This document shows positions 28,435-37,120 of a DNA stretch of 64,000 bases, piece after piece; position 1 is the first letter of the stretch; each line of letters starts with the position of its first letter. The notes beneath the pieces are model-generated. The model was not told the origin of the DNA. It made no database searches and saw only the letters and a list, made by a program, of their open reading frames with translations. Source of the DNA: Candidatus Thorarchaeota archaeon (GTDB lineage Archaea; Asgardarchaeota; Thorarchaeia; Thorarchaeales; Thorarchaeaceae); NCBI GenBank assembly GCA_029855935.1, contig JAGSHN010000025.1:124001-188000 (forward strand), given 5' to 3'. The translations under genes were made by a program, and so were the position numbers.

Positions 28435-29664
28435 ATGTCCTCCATGACAAGAATGAAGGCTGCAGGACTACTACTTGCGATGATGTTCGTGTCCATGGCG
28501 CTTCTCACACCGCCTGTCTCAGCGAACCCCGCCACTCGGCTGGAGTCTGTACACTCGTACCTCAACGACCATTACGACACCACCGAGGGAGGATACTCGC
28601 TGAAGGCCGAGAAACTCTCCCGTGCAGAGCCGACGTTCTCAGCACTGTTTGCGCTCAACGAGTTCGGTGACATTGCGACGCGACCCCCATCGATCAACCT
28701 CACGAAGACAAAGGAGTTCATCAATCACCTGCAGTGGACGAGAATCAAGGAGAAGGAGGACAAGTACGGAGGGTTCTCAAGTGCAATCGCAGTCACGCCC
28801 TCTGTGATGTCAACATACTATGCTCTGAGGGCTTGGCAGATACTGAGCCTGCACAACGACTACATCGGAATGACAGAAGTCGAGATCAACGAGACAGCTG
28901 CGTTGGTCTACCTGAATCGCACCTTCACGGACGAGGGATCCTTTGCCTCGAACGTCGGCGAACAGGGCAGCCTCTTGACAACCTATATGGCAGTGTATTC
29001 TATTGACTACCTCGCCAGGCTGATTGAGGAGGAGGATGGCACTCCCTATCAGAAGACGATGGACAAGTGGCTCAACGAGTCCGCCGTTGTCGACTATGTC
29101 CTCAGTTGTCAGAGCGGGGACGCCTTCAAGCCGACGCCTGATGCAAGTGTCCCAGGGGTCACGCCCACTGCGGCCGCACTGCTGACTCTCGACATCCTCG
29201 ACAGACTGAATGCCGTAGGAGATCTCCAGGGCGTTCGTGACTGGCTGCTCGCACGACAGGTGGTCACCCCCACTGCAGGCGAGTACGTCGGCGGGTTCAC
29301 TGAGGGATATCTCACTAACGACACCAACCTGATGAGCACGTACTACGCACTCAAGGCACTTGATGTCCTGAATGCCATTACCAACTACGTGAACGTGAGC
29401 CTCGTCGAGGACTTCGTCATCAGTTGCCAGGCTGCAGACGGCGCGTGGGCACTGAGTCCAGACAGTCCCGAGGGCGAGACCACATACATCGGGATTGCAA
29501 TTGAGGCACTGACACTGCTTCCTGACGTCAACGTGGTGACAGCGCTGAGCGTGGAGGATCCGAATAACCGCTCGCCGCCAGCGATAGACTGGCGTTGGAT
29601 TGCTGTAGCGGTCCCGCTGGTGCTGGCACTCGTAGCCGGGCTTGTTGCCCTGAGGCTTGACTAG
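28435..29664 (+). CDS. secreted alpha/alpha-toroid (prenyltransferase-like repeat) protein with C-terminal anchor
   Basis: About 409 aa. ATG codons at 28435, 28444 and 28453 all keep the signal peptide (MKAAGLLLAMMFVSMALL). The body has repeated helical units with the look of prenyltransferase/squalene-cyclase toroids: TPSVMSTYYALRAWQIL, GSLLTTYMAVYSIDYLARL, VTPTAAALLTLDILDRL, and DTNLMSTYYALKALDVL, each near a YGGF- or GGF-type turn. A membrane helix (IAVAVPLVLALVAGLVAL) ends the chain. I infer an outside-facing, membrane-anchored binding protein; catalytic Asp motifs of cyclases are not evident. TATA-like GTTAATAAC lies at 28366-28374. Confidence 0.7.
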   Translation: MSSMTRMKAAGLLLAMMFVSMALLTPPVSANPATRLESVHSYLNDHYDTTEGGYSLKAEKLSRAEPTFSALFALNEFGDIATRPPSINLTKTKEFINHLQWTRIKEKEDKYGGFSSAIAVTPSVMSTYYALRAWQILSLHNDYIGMTEVEINETAALVYLNRTFTDEGSFASNVGEQGSLLTTYMAVYSIDYLARLIEEEDGTPYQKTMDKWLNESAVVDYVLSCQSGDAFKPTPDASVPGVTPTAAALLTLDILDRLNAVGDLQGVRDWLLARQVVTPTAGEYVGGFTEGYLTNDTNLMSTYYALKALDVLNAITNYVNVSLVEDFVISCQAADGAWALSPDSPEGETTYIGIAIEALTLLPDVNVVTALSVEDPNNRSPPAIDWRWIAVAVPLVLALVAGLVALRLD

Positions 29665-29669
29665 CCAAG

Positions 29670-29681
29670 ATTCTTAAGAAT
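29670..29681 (+). promoter_or_regulatory. palindromic TATA element ATTCTTAAGAAT
   Basis: A 12-bp perfect palindrome containing CTTAAG, immediately followed by another, CCCTGCAGGG (29682-29691). It is centred about 25 nt before the ATG at 29700, so it should fire a transcript beginning at that ATG. The GC palindrome beside it could be an operator. Confidence 0.5.
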
Positions 29682-29699
29682 CCCTGCAGGGACGTACAC

Positions 29700-29759
29700 A
29701 TGAGCGGCCCAGCCAGTGCAGTGAGAGGCGGCCGCTTCACGAGGTGCCTCCGCCAATGA
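29700..29759 (+). CDS. possible leaderless 19-aa leader peptide
   Basis: An ATG at the predicted first base of the message opens a 19-codon frame (MSGPASAVRGGRF...) whose TGA overlaps the ATG of the next gene as ATGA. Within it, GAGGTG serves as the ribosome site for that gene. The arrangement allows re-initiation coupling. The peptide is basic and unlike known families. Confidence 0.35.
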   Translation: MSGPASAVRGGRFTRCLRQ

Positions 29760-31234
29760 GCAGGGTCGAGCTGAACGGGTCAAGATACGTCCGGGGGTTC
29801 GAGTGGTTCCTCCACCTAGCAGAACACCATCTGACAAGACGTAGATGGAGAAGGCTCGGATTCCTCTCGTTCTACGATGCGCCCTACATAGATAGCGATG
29901 CACTCTATCTTTCGCCGAAGCAGACAATGCTTGTGATGGCCAAGCTGGCCAAGAAAAGTGACAACGCCCTGATCATAGTGGCGGACGCACTTGAGAAGGG
30001 CGAGATGGGTCTGAGCAGCAGAGAGGGCTTCGACCAGTTTATGTCGATCTTTGACCGTGTCTTCCCGAATGCTGCAAAGTACTATTTCGGACCGAAGACA
30101 TCGGACCGCGCCTGGCTTCACGAGGCGCGACCATTGAAGATTCCGCTGAAATGGCTCGTGGAGCATCCGAACGTATTGGCTGAGGTCCTCTCTGACGCGT
30201 CACCCGTTGGTGAGATTATCGGACCGGGCGATGCTGCCTTCGAGGACCTGGAGGGGATGAGAGAGGTTCTCATCGAGAAGCTCGGACCGCCCTCGCTCAC
30301 AGAAGAGGTACTGGGCAAGATCAGAACCGCTGAGGCGAGCGAGTACGCGGGAGAGGCTGTGGGACTGATGACCGTATTCATCAGCCCCGCCACCGCTGTA
30401 TCCCGCGGGATGAAGTACCTCGGCAAGTTCGTCAGCATGGTCAAGGAGCGACGACGGCAAGAGGTCAGAGAGATCTACGAGGAGTGGCAGCAACGAGTCG
30501 AGAACGGATACTCTGTCGACAACCTCCGCAGATTCCTCGATGAGGACCCCAACGCGAGACTTGATGTCGTCGACCATGTCAAGAATCGCGGGACCGTGCT
30601 CATTATCACAGAGACTCGAGACACTCTCTACGACCTCTTCCTGCCGCTACTTCTGAGACGTCTTGTAGAGGAGATCGGCTATGTGCCTCCGCACCTGCGA
30701 CCAAGACGCGAACCGTCATCAGAGGGGGCAGGGGATAGCGAGAGCGGAGCGACTGGCCAGACCTCAGAGGACGATGGCGGGGGTATGCAGAAGGAACCGT
30801 TTGAGGGAAAGCCCGAAACTGTGCTCTTCCTCGATGCGGCGACTCATCTCTCCAAGTTCACGAGGTCGTTCGAGTTCGCCGTCGGAATCCCCGACAGAAT
30901 GCCCAATGTGTCCGTTGCAGCATCGTTCTTCACAAATCAGCAGCAGGTGACGGAGTCACTAGAGAAAGGAGTCATCGAGTATATGAGAAACTGGGCATTC
31001 GTGTTCGACCTACATCCCCAACTCTTTGACATAGTCACGAGCAATCTGCCAATCTCGAAGAAGGCGTGGCTGATGCTGCAGCTTCAAGAGCTTGAGCGTG
31101 TCAGGTCGGAGGGCGGTGTCGGTTTCCTTGAGTACTACGCTGACTCAGAGATGCCGTGGCACCTGCACGTGGTGGAGAAGCCGGAGAAGGGCCTCCTTGG
31201 TGATGTCAGGGCATGGTTCCGCAAGATCCGCTGA
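29756..31234 (+). CDS. unrecognised 492-aa protein, possibly a P-loop-less HerA/TraG-like fold
   Basis: ATG 29756 has GAGGTG 9 nt upstream. Residues 1-180 are helical and basic; residues about 200-300 include a helical region with a long charged segment (SMVKERRRQEVREIYEEWQQ). A low-complexity acidic linker (about 315-345) separates a C-terminal part. There, VLFLDAATHLSKFTRSF resembles a Walker B strand with Asp-Ala instead of Asp-Glu, ASFFTNQQQV resembles a sensor-like Gln motif, and YMRNWAFVFDLHPQLFDIV follows, an order seen in HerA/VirD4-type ATPases. No Walker A exists anywhere. The resemblance is weak and I give no function. Confidence 0.5.
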   Translation: MSRVELNGSRYVRGFEWFLHLAEHHLTRRRWRRLGFLSFYDAPYIDSDALYLSPKQTMLVMAKLAKKSDNALIIVADALEKGEMGLSSREGFDQFMSIFDRVFPNAAKYYFGPKTSDRAWLHEARPLKIPLKWLVEHPNVLAEVLSDASPVGEIIGPGDAAFEDLEGMREVLIEKLGPPSLTEEVLGKIRTAEASEYAGEAVGLMTVFISPATAVSRGMKYLGKFVSMVKERRRQEVREIYEEWQQRVENGYSVDNLRRFLDEDPNARLDVVDHVKNRGTVLIITETRDTLYDLFLPLLLRRLVEEIGYVPPHLRPRREPSSEGAGDSESGATGQTSEDDGGGMQKEPFEGKPETVLFLDAATHLSKFTRSFEFAVGIPDRMPNVSVAASFFTNQQQVTESLEKGVIEYMRNWAFVFDLHPQLFDIVTSNLPISKKAWLMLQLQELERVRSEGGVGFLEYYADSEMPWHLHVVEKPEKGLLGDVRAWFRKIR

Positions 31235-31399
31235 GGGCGCAACAAGACCACTTCCAGTCTGTCAGCGATTCGCCCTCTCTGCCACTCTGAGAACCGACAC
31301 TGGGGAGAACATAGGAGGCACCTGCAGGGGCAATCTTGCCTTGCGCGTGGGGAGTAGTAGTTTCTGGCAGAACTGGCGCTGCAGGCTCCATCCCACAAG

Positions 31400-31408
31400 A
31401 AATATAAT
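31400..31408 (+). promoter_or_regulatory. TATA box of the AbrB/ACT-like gene
   Basis: AAATATAAT is centred about 23-25 nt before the GTG at 31427, so either a leaderless start at 31427 or initiation at the later GTG with a ribosome site is possible. Confidence 0.5.
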
Positions 31409-31453
31409 CGGGGCCTGACAAAAAGCGTGATTGTCAATCTGGAGGCAAGAGAA

Positions 31454-31870
31454 GTGTCGAACACTGACCTGACACAGGCGCGCGTGATGAGAGTCGAGGC
31501 GGGGAATGTAGTAACGCTGCCGCCAGAGTTTGTGGAGGGTATAAAGAAGGAGTATAGTCTTGTCATCCTAGTGAAGAAGGACGGCAACGTCAAGATCTAC
31601 CCTGTCGAGGGGAAGGAGGTTCTCTATCTGAAGCTTGACATAGAAAAGCTCAGCAAGAGCTTTCTTGAAGAGCTGACAGGGGTGTTCGCCGACGCCGGCC
31701 TAGAGGACATACTCTTCACAAGCGGCATCTGTCAGACCAAGAGCCAGTGCTACTATGAGTGCTATTTCACGCCCCAGCAGCTCACAGTGGACAGGGAGAA
31801 CCTGAGGGACCAGCTGGAGAAGATATCAGGGGTACAGAAGGTCGTTCTGGAGCCGGTACCGACATCGTGA
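31454..31870 (+). CDS. small regulator-like protein, AbrB-type N-terminus and ACT-like C-terminus
   Basis: GTG 31454 has GGAGG 8 nt upstream, giving about 138 aa; the GTG at 31427 would add 9 residues if the message is leaderless. Residues 1-55 (VMRVEAGNVVTLPPEFVEGI, then VKIYPV) have the swapped-hairpin AbrB/SpoVT pattern. The rest has an ACT-like layout (LEELTGVFADAGLEDILFTS, LRDQLEKISGVQKVVLEPV) around a cysteine pair region (ICQTKSQCYYECYF). I infer a ligand- or metal-responsive DNA-binding regulator, perhaps of the downstream asparagine-synthase-like gene; this is a guess from position. Confidence 0.55.
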   Translation: MSNTDLTQARVMRVEAGNVVTLPPEFVEGIKKEYSLVILVKKDGNVKIYPVEGKEVLYLKLDIEKLSKSFLEELTGVFADAGLEDILFTSGICQTKSQCYYECYFTPQQLTVDRENLRDQLEKISGVQKVVLEPVPTS

Positions 31871-32004
31871 CACAACGGACGAGTGCGATCAGGCCTGTGA
31901 TAGCAGACAGGCTCTGTTGTCCAATCTTCTCCCTTGCATTCCTTGTGGAACCATCCGGAGGCCGAGGCCCCCGGCGTTGGCGCCGAGGGAACTGAGAGGA
32001 AAAC

Positions 32005-32061
32005 ATGACCGACAAGACCAAGAGGACCCTATCTTCACACATCACTTGTGAACCGTCGTGA
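32005..32061 (+). CDS. possible 18-aa leader peptide
   Basis: MTDKTKRTLSSHITCEPS is encoded after a GAGAGGAAAAC ribosome-like site, and its TGA overlaps the GTG start of the next gene as GTGA. There is no run of one amino acid as in classical attenuators. The likely role, if any, is translational coupling. Confidence 0.3.
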   Translation: MTDKTKRTLSSHITCEPS

Positions 32062-33512
32062 CAGGTATGAGCATCGTCGTTGGTCGCGGTGATGAGGCTG
32101 TCGTAGAGGATACTGCCAGATACGTGGCCCGGAGGCTCACCCGACGCGGCACACCAGAGATCTCGTTCTACACGAGGGAGGGGCTACAGGTGGCTGTCGT
32201 CATTCACCGACACGAACGCCGTGGCTATCTCTCGCCGCTACTCGGCCCATGGGTCTTCGACGACAGCGACGACCGCCTCTCGGTCACGATGCGCTGGCCT
32301 CTGCCTGATGAGGATGCAACAAGGACCAACCTGTGTCACCAGATTGAGAATGGTCGACTCACGAGCGCTCGTGGGAACCTGTTCATGTGGCGCGTCCACT
32401 ATGGTCTGACCAGTGACGTTGTCGTCGTGACCCACGACCCCTTTGCACTGGAGAACGTAACCGACGACGTGCACCGGCTTGAACCGGGGGAACGACTCGT
32501 ACTCGATGACGGAATAATCGGTGTACAGGAAGTACAGCCGCTCCAGAAACCAGCCCATCCGAGATTCGACTCCGAGCAGAATGCTGTGGCGCTCCTCGCC
32601 GCAGTGCTCCCGAGATGCCTCTCGCCGTTCTACGGAGTCGACGTGGGTGTCCTCTTCTCTGGCGGCGTTGACAGTAGCCTGATTGCACTGCTCCGTTCCC
32701 ACTCGAACGCCCGCACAATCCTCTTCGCTGTCATCGGTCCCGATTCGCGAGATGTGGATGCGTCGCAGCGCGCAGCTGAGAAACTCAATCTCAATCTTGT
32801 CACGGTCCCAATCGATCATCACATCGTCTGGGAGATGTTGCCGGAGCTGATCTACGCAACAGGCACCACCAGCCAGATGGACATCGCGATATCGATTCCA
32901 ATGTACGCAGCTGCAAGAGAGGCCGTGAAACGCGGATTTGTCACGCTGCTGTCAGGACAGGGGCCGGATGAGCTGTTTGGAGGCTATGCCCATCACGTCA
33001 AGATTCTCAGGGAGAGAGGGCCCGAGGCACTCGACGAGACGCTCTGGTCGCAGGTCTCCACGACCCACAGAAACAACCTTGAGAGAGACGAAGCTGTCGT
33101 CGCGTGGGCTGGGGGCGAGTTGTGGTTTCCCTACGTCGCCCCAGAAGTCGTCGACCTCGCACTCTCAATCCCACCCTTGTGGAAAGTGGACCCGGGCGGC
33201 AAGCCCGAGAGGAAGGTCATCTTCCGCAGAGCGGCTGTGGCACTAGGCCTAGATAGAGAGATTGCAGAGGCGCCCAAGAGTGCCGCACAGTTCAGCTCGG
33301 GATCGGACAGGCTGCTCATTGAGGCCGTACGGCATCACTGCAGGAGTGGAGAGAATCTTAGTCTACGCCGGGCCCGAAGACATGTACAGGACGTGCTCGA
33401 CGACATAGCCAGATACTTGCACAGCGGTGGCGTGGAGGGCGGGGAACCGGGGTTTGATACATCTGCCGCCGACAGACTACTTGCAGAACTGGACAGAATG
33501 CGCGGAGCGTAG
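32058..33512 (+). CDS. asparagine-synthase-like amidotransferase lacking the glutaminase Cys
   Basis: 484 aa (GTG 32058, or ATG 32067). Residues about 195-420 hold the ATP-pyrophosphatase synthetase domain: VLFSGGVDSSLIALL is the PP-loop, LSGQGPDELFGGYAHH is the second conserved block, and ELWFPYVAPEVVDLALSIP matches the C-terminal region. The N-terminal 170 residues are diverged from the Ntn glutaminase of AsnB and the start is MSIVV, not MCGI, so glutamine hydrolysis is not expected. It may use ammonia, take ammonia from a partner, or form another amide. It could be an asparagine synthetase variant or a specialised amide ligase. Stop and start overlap with an upstream 18-aa frame. Confidence 0.8.
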   Translation: MTGMSIVVGRGDEAVVEDTARYVARRLTRRGTPEISFYTREGLQVAVVIHRHERRGYLSPLLGPWVFDDSDDRLSVTMRWPLPDEDATRTNLCHQIENGRLTSARGNLFMWRVHYGLTSDVVVVTHDPFALENVTDDVHRLEPGERLVLDDGIIGVQEVQPLQKPAHPRFDSEQNAVALLAAVLPRCLSPFYGVDVGVLFSGGVDSSLIALLRSHSNARTILFAVIGPDSRDVDASQRAAEKLNLNLVTVPIDHHIVWEMLPELIYATGTTSQMDIAISIPMYAAAREAVKRGFVTLLSGQGPDELFGGYAHHVKILRERGPEALDETLWSQVSTTHRNNLERDEAVVAWAGGELWFPYVAPEVVDLALSIPPLWKVDPGGKPERKVIFRRAAVALGLDREIAEAPKSAAQFSSGSDRLLIEAVRHHCRSGENLSLRRARRHVQDVLDDIARYLHSGGVEGGEPGFDTSAADRLLAELDRMRGA

Positions 33513-33616
33513 ACTTGCTAGACAGTTGCCGAATTGCGCTTCAACTCTACGCGGTGGACATGTAGCTAGAGATAAGTAGGATGGTAGTGCCTTGGAACTC
33601 GTCATTGAACGATGTT

Positions 33617-33649
33617 GGCCCACCCCTTTCGGTGAGAGCCGTTTGGGCC
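33617..33649 (+). other. bipartite hairpin with GAGA tetraloop between two genes
   Basis: GGCCCA (33617-33622) pairs with TGGGCC (33644-33649). Inside, CGGT (33630-33633) and GCCG (33638-33641) close a GNRA-type GAGA loop, with a 7/2 asymmetric internal loop between the stems. It lies about 100 nt after the asparagine-synthase-like gene and 50 nt before the next promoter. It may be a terminator or a small structured RNA. Confidence 0.4.
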
Positions 33650-33667
33650 CCAGAGTCGGACGAAAAC

Positions 33668-33715
33668 CTTTATGAACGCCTCCGGGGCCACAGGTGAGCC
33701 AAATGTCGTAAGACA
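33668..33715 (+). promoter_or_regulatory. TATA box and leader hairpin of the mevalonate operon
   Basis: CTTTATGA (33668-33675) predicts a start near 33697, leaving a leader of about 55 nt before the HMG-CoA synthase ATG. The leader opens with TGTC-GTAA-GACA (33704-33715), a short hairpin capped by a GNRA loop. Confidence 0.45.
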
Positions 33716-33751
33716 GTTCGGCGTTTAACGAACACAAGGGGTTGAAATCTG

Positions 33752-34795
33752 ATGGTTGGAATCATCGGCTACGGAGTGTACATACCAAGATACCGCATCA
33801 AGACCGAGGACATCGCAGCGGTCTGGGGCGAGGATGGTCCAAAACTCGCCAAGGGTCTTGGTGTGTATGAGAAGTCAGTGCCGGGTCCCGATGAGGACGT
33901 CGCCACAATTGCGACCGAGGCGGCACGAAACGCTGTGAAATACGCACGGATCGACCCAAAGGACATCGGCGCGATATATGTCGGTTCCGAGTCCCATCCA
34001 TACGCCGTGAAGCCCACAGGAACGATAGTCCTTGAGGCTATCGATGGGAGCCACGAGAGCACATGTGCGGACTACGAGTTCGCCTGCAAGGCAGGCACGG
34101 CCGCGATACAGACGTGTATGGGCCTTGTCCAGTCCAAGATGATAAAGTATGGACTGGCAATTGGCGCTGACACCGCGCAGGGCAGACCTGGTGATGCACT
34201 GGAGTACTCGGCTGCAGCCGGAGGGGCGGCCTACATCATTGGAGAGGACAACCCCGTCGCAACCATTGAGACCACCGTGTCCTTTACCACGGACACGCCC
34301 GACTTCTGGCGCAGGGAGGGAGAGGACTTCCCATCGCACGGTGCACGCTTCACTGGAGAACCAGCCTACTTTAGGCACATCGGCTCTGCAGCACGACTGC
34401 TGCTGGAGAAGACGAACACGACCATTGAGGACTACGACTATTTTGTCTTTCACATGCCAAACGGCAAGTTCCCGGTCAATATGGGACGGCAGCTCGGCGT
34501 ACCGAAGGAGAAGTTGCAGGAAAGTCTTGTTGTGAGAAAGATTGGAAATACCTACTCCGGGTCGGCAATGATTGGGCTGGCCCGAATCCTTGACATCGCG
34601 GAGCCCGGCTCCAAGATATTCGCGGTGTCGTACGGCTCGGGCGCTGGTAGCGATGCCTTTGTGATTCGTGTTGAGAAGGAGATAGAGAAACACCGCGGAG
34701 AGGTGCCGACAGTGGACGACTACATCGAGAGGAAAAAGTACGTCGACTACGCCACCTACGCCAAGTACAGGCGTAAGATCAAGGCGCTTGCTTAG
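33752..34795 (+). CDS. hydroxymethylglutaryl-CoA synthase (archaeal type)
   Basis: 347 aa, the archaeal length. [17 protein letters not shown] is the typical opening; [17 protein letters not shown] contains the catalytic Cys; [16 protein letters not shown] holds the His pair; [18 protein letters not shown] and [16 protein letters not shown] complete the thiolase-fold pattern. It condenses acetoacetyl-CoA with acetyl-CoA for mevalonate and archaeal lipids. It is followed by thiolase and DUF35 genes, whose products form a channelling complex with HMG-CoA synthase in other archaea. Confidence 0.95.
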   Translation: MVGIIGYGVYIPRYRIKTEDIAAVWGEDGPKLAKGLGVYEKSVPGPDEDVATIATEAARNAVKYARIDPKDIGAIYVGSESHPYAVKPTGTIVLEAIDGSHESTCADYEFACKAGTAAIQTCMGLVQSKMIKYGLAIGADTAQGRPGDALEYSAAAGGAAYIIGEDNPVATIETTVSFTTDTPDFWRREGEDFPSHGARFTGEPAYFRHIGSAARLLLEKTNTTIEDYDYFVFHMPNGKFPVNMGRQLGVPKEKLQESLVVRKIGNTYSGSAMIGLARILDIAEPGSKIFAVSYGSGAGSDAFVIRVEKEIEKHRGEVPTVDDYIERKKYVDYATYAKYRRKIKALA

Positions 34796-34810
34796 GGAGG
34801 GAAGAGACGA

Positions 34811-35971
34811 ATGGAGAGAGATGTTGCAATCATTGGCGTTGGAATGAGCAAGTTCGGAGAGCTCTGGGAGAAGAGCCTGAGAGACATCACACTCGAGGCA
34901 GGGATGTACGCCATATTCGACTCTGGCGTCAGCGGCAAGGACATAGATGGTATAGTGATTGGAAACATGAGCGCTGGCAGATTCACCGGACAGGAGCATC
35001 TCGGTGCAATGGCCGCGGATATGGGCGGTCTTGCTGGAGTACCTGCGTACAGCGTTGAGGCGGCCTGTGCCAGTGGCGGTGCTGCAGTGAGACAAGCGTA
35101 TATGGCAATCAAGTCTGGCGAACACGACCTGATGCTCGTTCTGGGCTGCGAGAAGATGAGTGATGTGACTCAGGGCGAGGCCATAAACACGGTATCTGTG
35201 GCCACGGACTGGGAGTGGGAGGGCATGTTCGGTGCGACGTTCCCCGCACTCTATGCATTTATGGCCCGCAGACACATGCACCAGTACGGCACAACAGAGG
35301 AGCAGATGAGCTTGGTGACAGTGAAGAATCACAAGAATGCCCAGTGGAACCCGTGGGCACAGTTTCAGAGGCCTGTACCACTGGAGATTGTGATGAAGTC
35401 GGGTCTCATAGCCGACCCCATAAGAGTACTCCACTCCTCTCCGGTGACGGACGGCGCCGCTGGACTTGTGATGTGCTCAGCAGACCTTGCCAAGAAGTTC
35501 ACGGACACGCCCATCTACATTCTGTCATCCGAGCAGGCGAGTGACACGCTCTCCCTCCACGACAGGAGGGATATAACGACGATGGACGCCGTAGTCAGGT
35601 CGACCAAGTCGGCCCTGAAGGAGTCCGGCCTTGAGATAAAGGACATCGATGTGTTCGAGCTTCACGACAGCTTCACGATTGGTGAGATCATCCTCACGGA
35701 GGACATCGGCCTCACCGAGAAGGGCAAGGGTGGGAAGCTCGTCGAAGAGGGTGTCACTGAGATAGACGGGAAGTATCCTGTCAACCCGTCCGGAGGGCTG
35801 AAGGCCAGAGGCCATCCCATTGGCGCCACGGGAGTGGCACAGATAGTGGAACTTGCCCTGCAGCTGCGGGGCGATGCTGAGAAGCGACAGGTGGATGGTG
35901 CGGAGAAGGGCCTCGCCGTGAACATCGGGGGCACTGGCGGGACCTCGATTGTCCACATTCTAGGGAGGTGA
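34811..35971 (+). CDS. acetyl-CoA acetyltransferase (thiolase)
   Basis: 386 aa. The nucleophilic Cys lies in YSVEAACASGGAAVRQAY near residue 85; the second block is DVFELHDSFTIGEII and the C-terminal one NPSGGLKARGHPIGATGVAQ with its catalytic His. It makes acetoacetyl-CoA from two acetyl-CoA for the preceding HMG-CoA synthase. In this archaeal thiolase family a CGH motif is replaced, and I see VNIGGTGGTSIVHIL at the C-terminus, as expected for the complex-forming type. GGGAGGGAAG precedes the ATG. Confidence 0.93.
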   Translation: MERDVAIIGVGMSKFGELWEKSLRDITLEAGMYAIFDSGVSGKDIDGIVIGNMSAGRFTGQEHLGAMAADMGGLAGVPAYSVEAACASGGAAVRQAYMAIKSGEHDLMLVLGCEKMSDVTQGEAINTVSVATDWEWEGMFGATFPALYAFMARRHMHQYGTTEEQMSLVTVKNHKNAQWNPWAQFQRPVPLEIVMKSGLIADPIRVLHSSPVTDGAAGLVMCSADLAKKFTDTPIYILSSEQASDTLSLHDRRDITTMDAVVRSTKSALKESGLEIKDIDVFELHDSFTIGEIILTEDIGLTEKGKGGKLVEEGVTEIDGKYPVNPSGGLKARGHPIGATGVAQIVELALQLRGDAEKRQVDGAEKGLAVNIGGTGGTSIVHILGR

Positions 35972-35976
35972 CATGA

Positions 35977-36405
35977 GTGGCAGAGAAGCCAGTAGCACAG
36001 TTCTGGAGAAAGATCAGGTCGGTCTACAATATCGTCGGTACGCACTGCAAGACCTGCGGCGAGTACTACTTCCCGCCGAGGCCAGTCTGCCCGAACTGCA
36101 GGCGGAAAGGCGAGCTGGAGGAGTACAAGTTCAAGGGACTCGGCAAGGTCTACACCTTCTCTGTGGTCCGTCAGGCGCCGCCGGAGTTCAAGCGTCAGGT
36201 GCCCTACGTGATAGCGCAGGTGGAACTGGATGAGGGTCCCCGTCTGACGGCGCAGATTGTCAATTGTGACCCCGAGGACGTACACATCGGGATGCGCGTC
36301 AGAGCGTGTTTCAGGAAGATCCGCGAGATGGGTGGCGGTGGCATCATCGTCTACGGCTACAAGTTCGAGCCCACCATGAAGGTCACCGGCCACAACAAGG
36401 AGTGA
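35977..36405 (+). CDS. DUF35 zinc-ribbon/OB-fold scaffold protein
   Basis: 142 aa from GTG 35977, 7 nt after GGGAGGTG; an ATG at 35973 is too close to that site. THCKTCGEYYFPPRPVCPNC forms the four-Cys zinc ribbon (residues about 23-42) and the rest is the OB-fold that binds acyl-CoA in this family. In the known archaeal complex it bridges thiolase and HMG-CoA synthase so acetoacetyl-CoA is passed on directly. The gene ends one base before the convergent phosphoesterase gene. Confidence 0.92.
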   Translation: MAEKPVAQFWRKIRSVYNIVGTHCKTCGEYYFPPRPVCPNCRRKGELEEYKFKGLGKVYTFSVVRQAPPEFKRQVPYVIAQVELDEGPRLTAQIVNCDPEDVHIGMRVRACFRKIREMGGGGIIVYGYKFEPTMKVTGHNKE

Positions 36406-37107
36406 TCAGTCGTCGGTCCACAGCTCAAGTTGCGTGATCCTCCCGGTGGCAGGGAGCGACACGTTGCGTACGAGCGTACCATCAATCCAGGCCTCGTGTA
36501 CCACGGAGTTGTGCGCGTGACCGTGGATCACGAGGTCTGGACTCTCTCTTCTTATCAGCTCCTCAAACCTACGGCTCCATGTCCACGGTACTACTCGCTC
36601 CGGCTCGCCTCGGCAAGTCGCCAGACAGGGGCTGTAATGCATCAGCAGAATCACCCTGTCCACAGACGGGCGGATACGCTGTAGTAGAGACTCAGCACGC
36701 CTTGCCCGACGCTCAAACTCTGTTCTCACACGCGGGATGTTCCGCCGTTGCCAGCTCGTCGGCTCGGTGAGAGACCCCTGCGTGCCGACTATTCCAATAC
36801 GGATGCCTCTTATAGTGAGGATGAGGTCGCGTTCGTCGAGCATCACGACGTGATCTCTCACGCGTGAGGCTATTGCCTTTCGCAATTCAGTGTACTCCTG
36901 GTTGCCGTAGCAGCCGACAATGGGAAAGGCCGTGCCGAGCCGATCGCGAATCATAGAAACGACTGCCGCAAACTCCTCCGGAACGCCCTGGTCAACAATG
37001 TCTCCGGCCAGTAGGAAGAGATCTGGCGGGCTGCAGTCGTTCAGTGCTCTACCAAACTCGCCCAGATAGCGCGGACTGTGTACATCGCCAACGGCTGCGA
37101 TCTTCAT
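36406..37107 (-). CDS. calcineurin-like metallophosphoesterase
   Basis: 233 aa with the family metal ligands in order: GDVHSPRYL (DxH), LLAGDIVDQG (GDxxD), CYGNQEY (GN[H/Q]E), LLMHYSPC and IHGHAHNSV (GHxH). The usual GNHE is GNQE here; the Asn ligand is kept. It hydrolyses a phosphoester whose identity is unknown; UPF/YfcE-like phosphodiesterases are the nearest style. It is convergent with the DUF35 gene with no gap and divergent from the PPAT-kinase fusion. Confidence 0.85.
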   Translation of the reverse strand: MKIAAVGDVHSPRYLGEFGRALNDCSPPDLFLLAGDIVDQGVPEEFAAVVSMIRDRLGTAFPIVGCYGNQEYTELRKAIASRVRDHVVMLDERDLILTIRGIRIGIVGTQGSLTEPTSWQRRNIPRVRTEFERRARRAESLLQRIRPSVDRVILLMHYSPCLATCRGEPERVVPWTWSRRFEELIRRESPDLVIHGHAHNSVVHEAWIDGTLVRNVSLPATGRITQLELWTDD

Positions 37108-37120
37108 AGCCTCTACTCGT

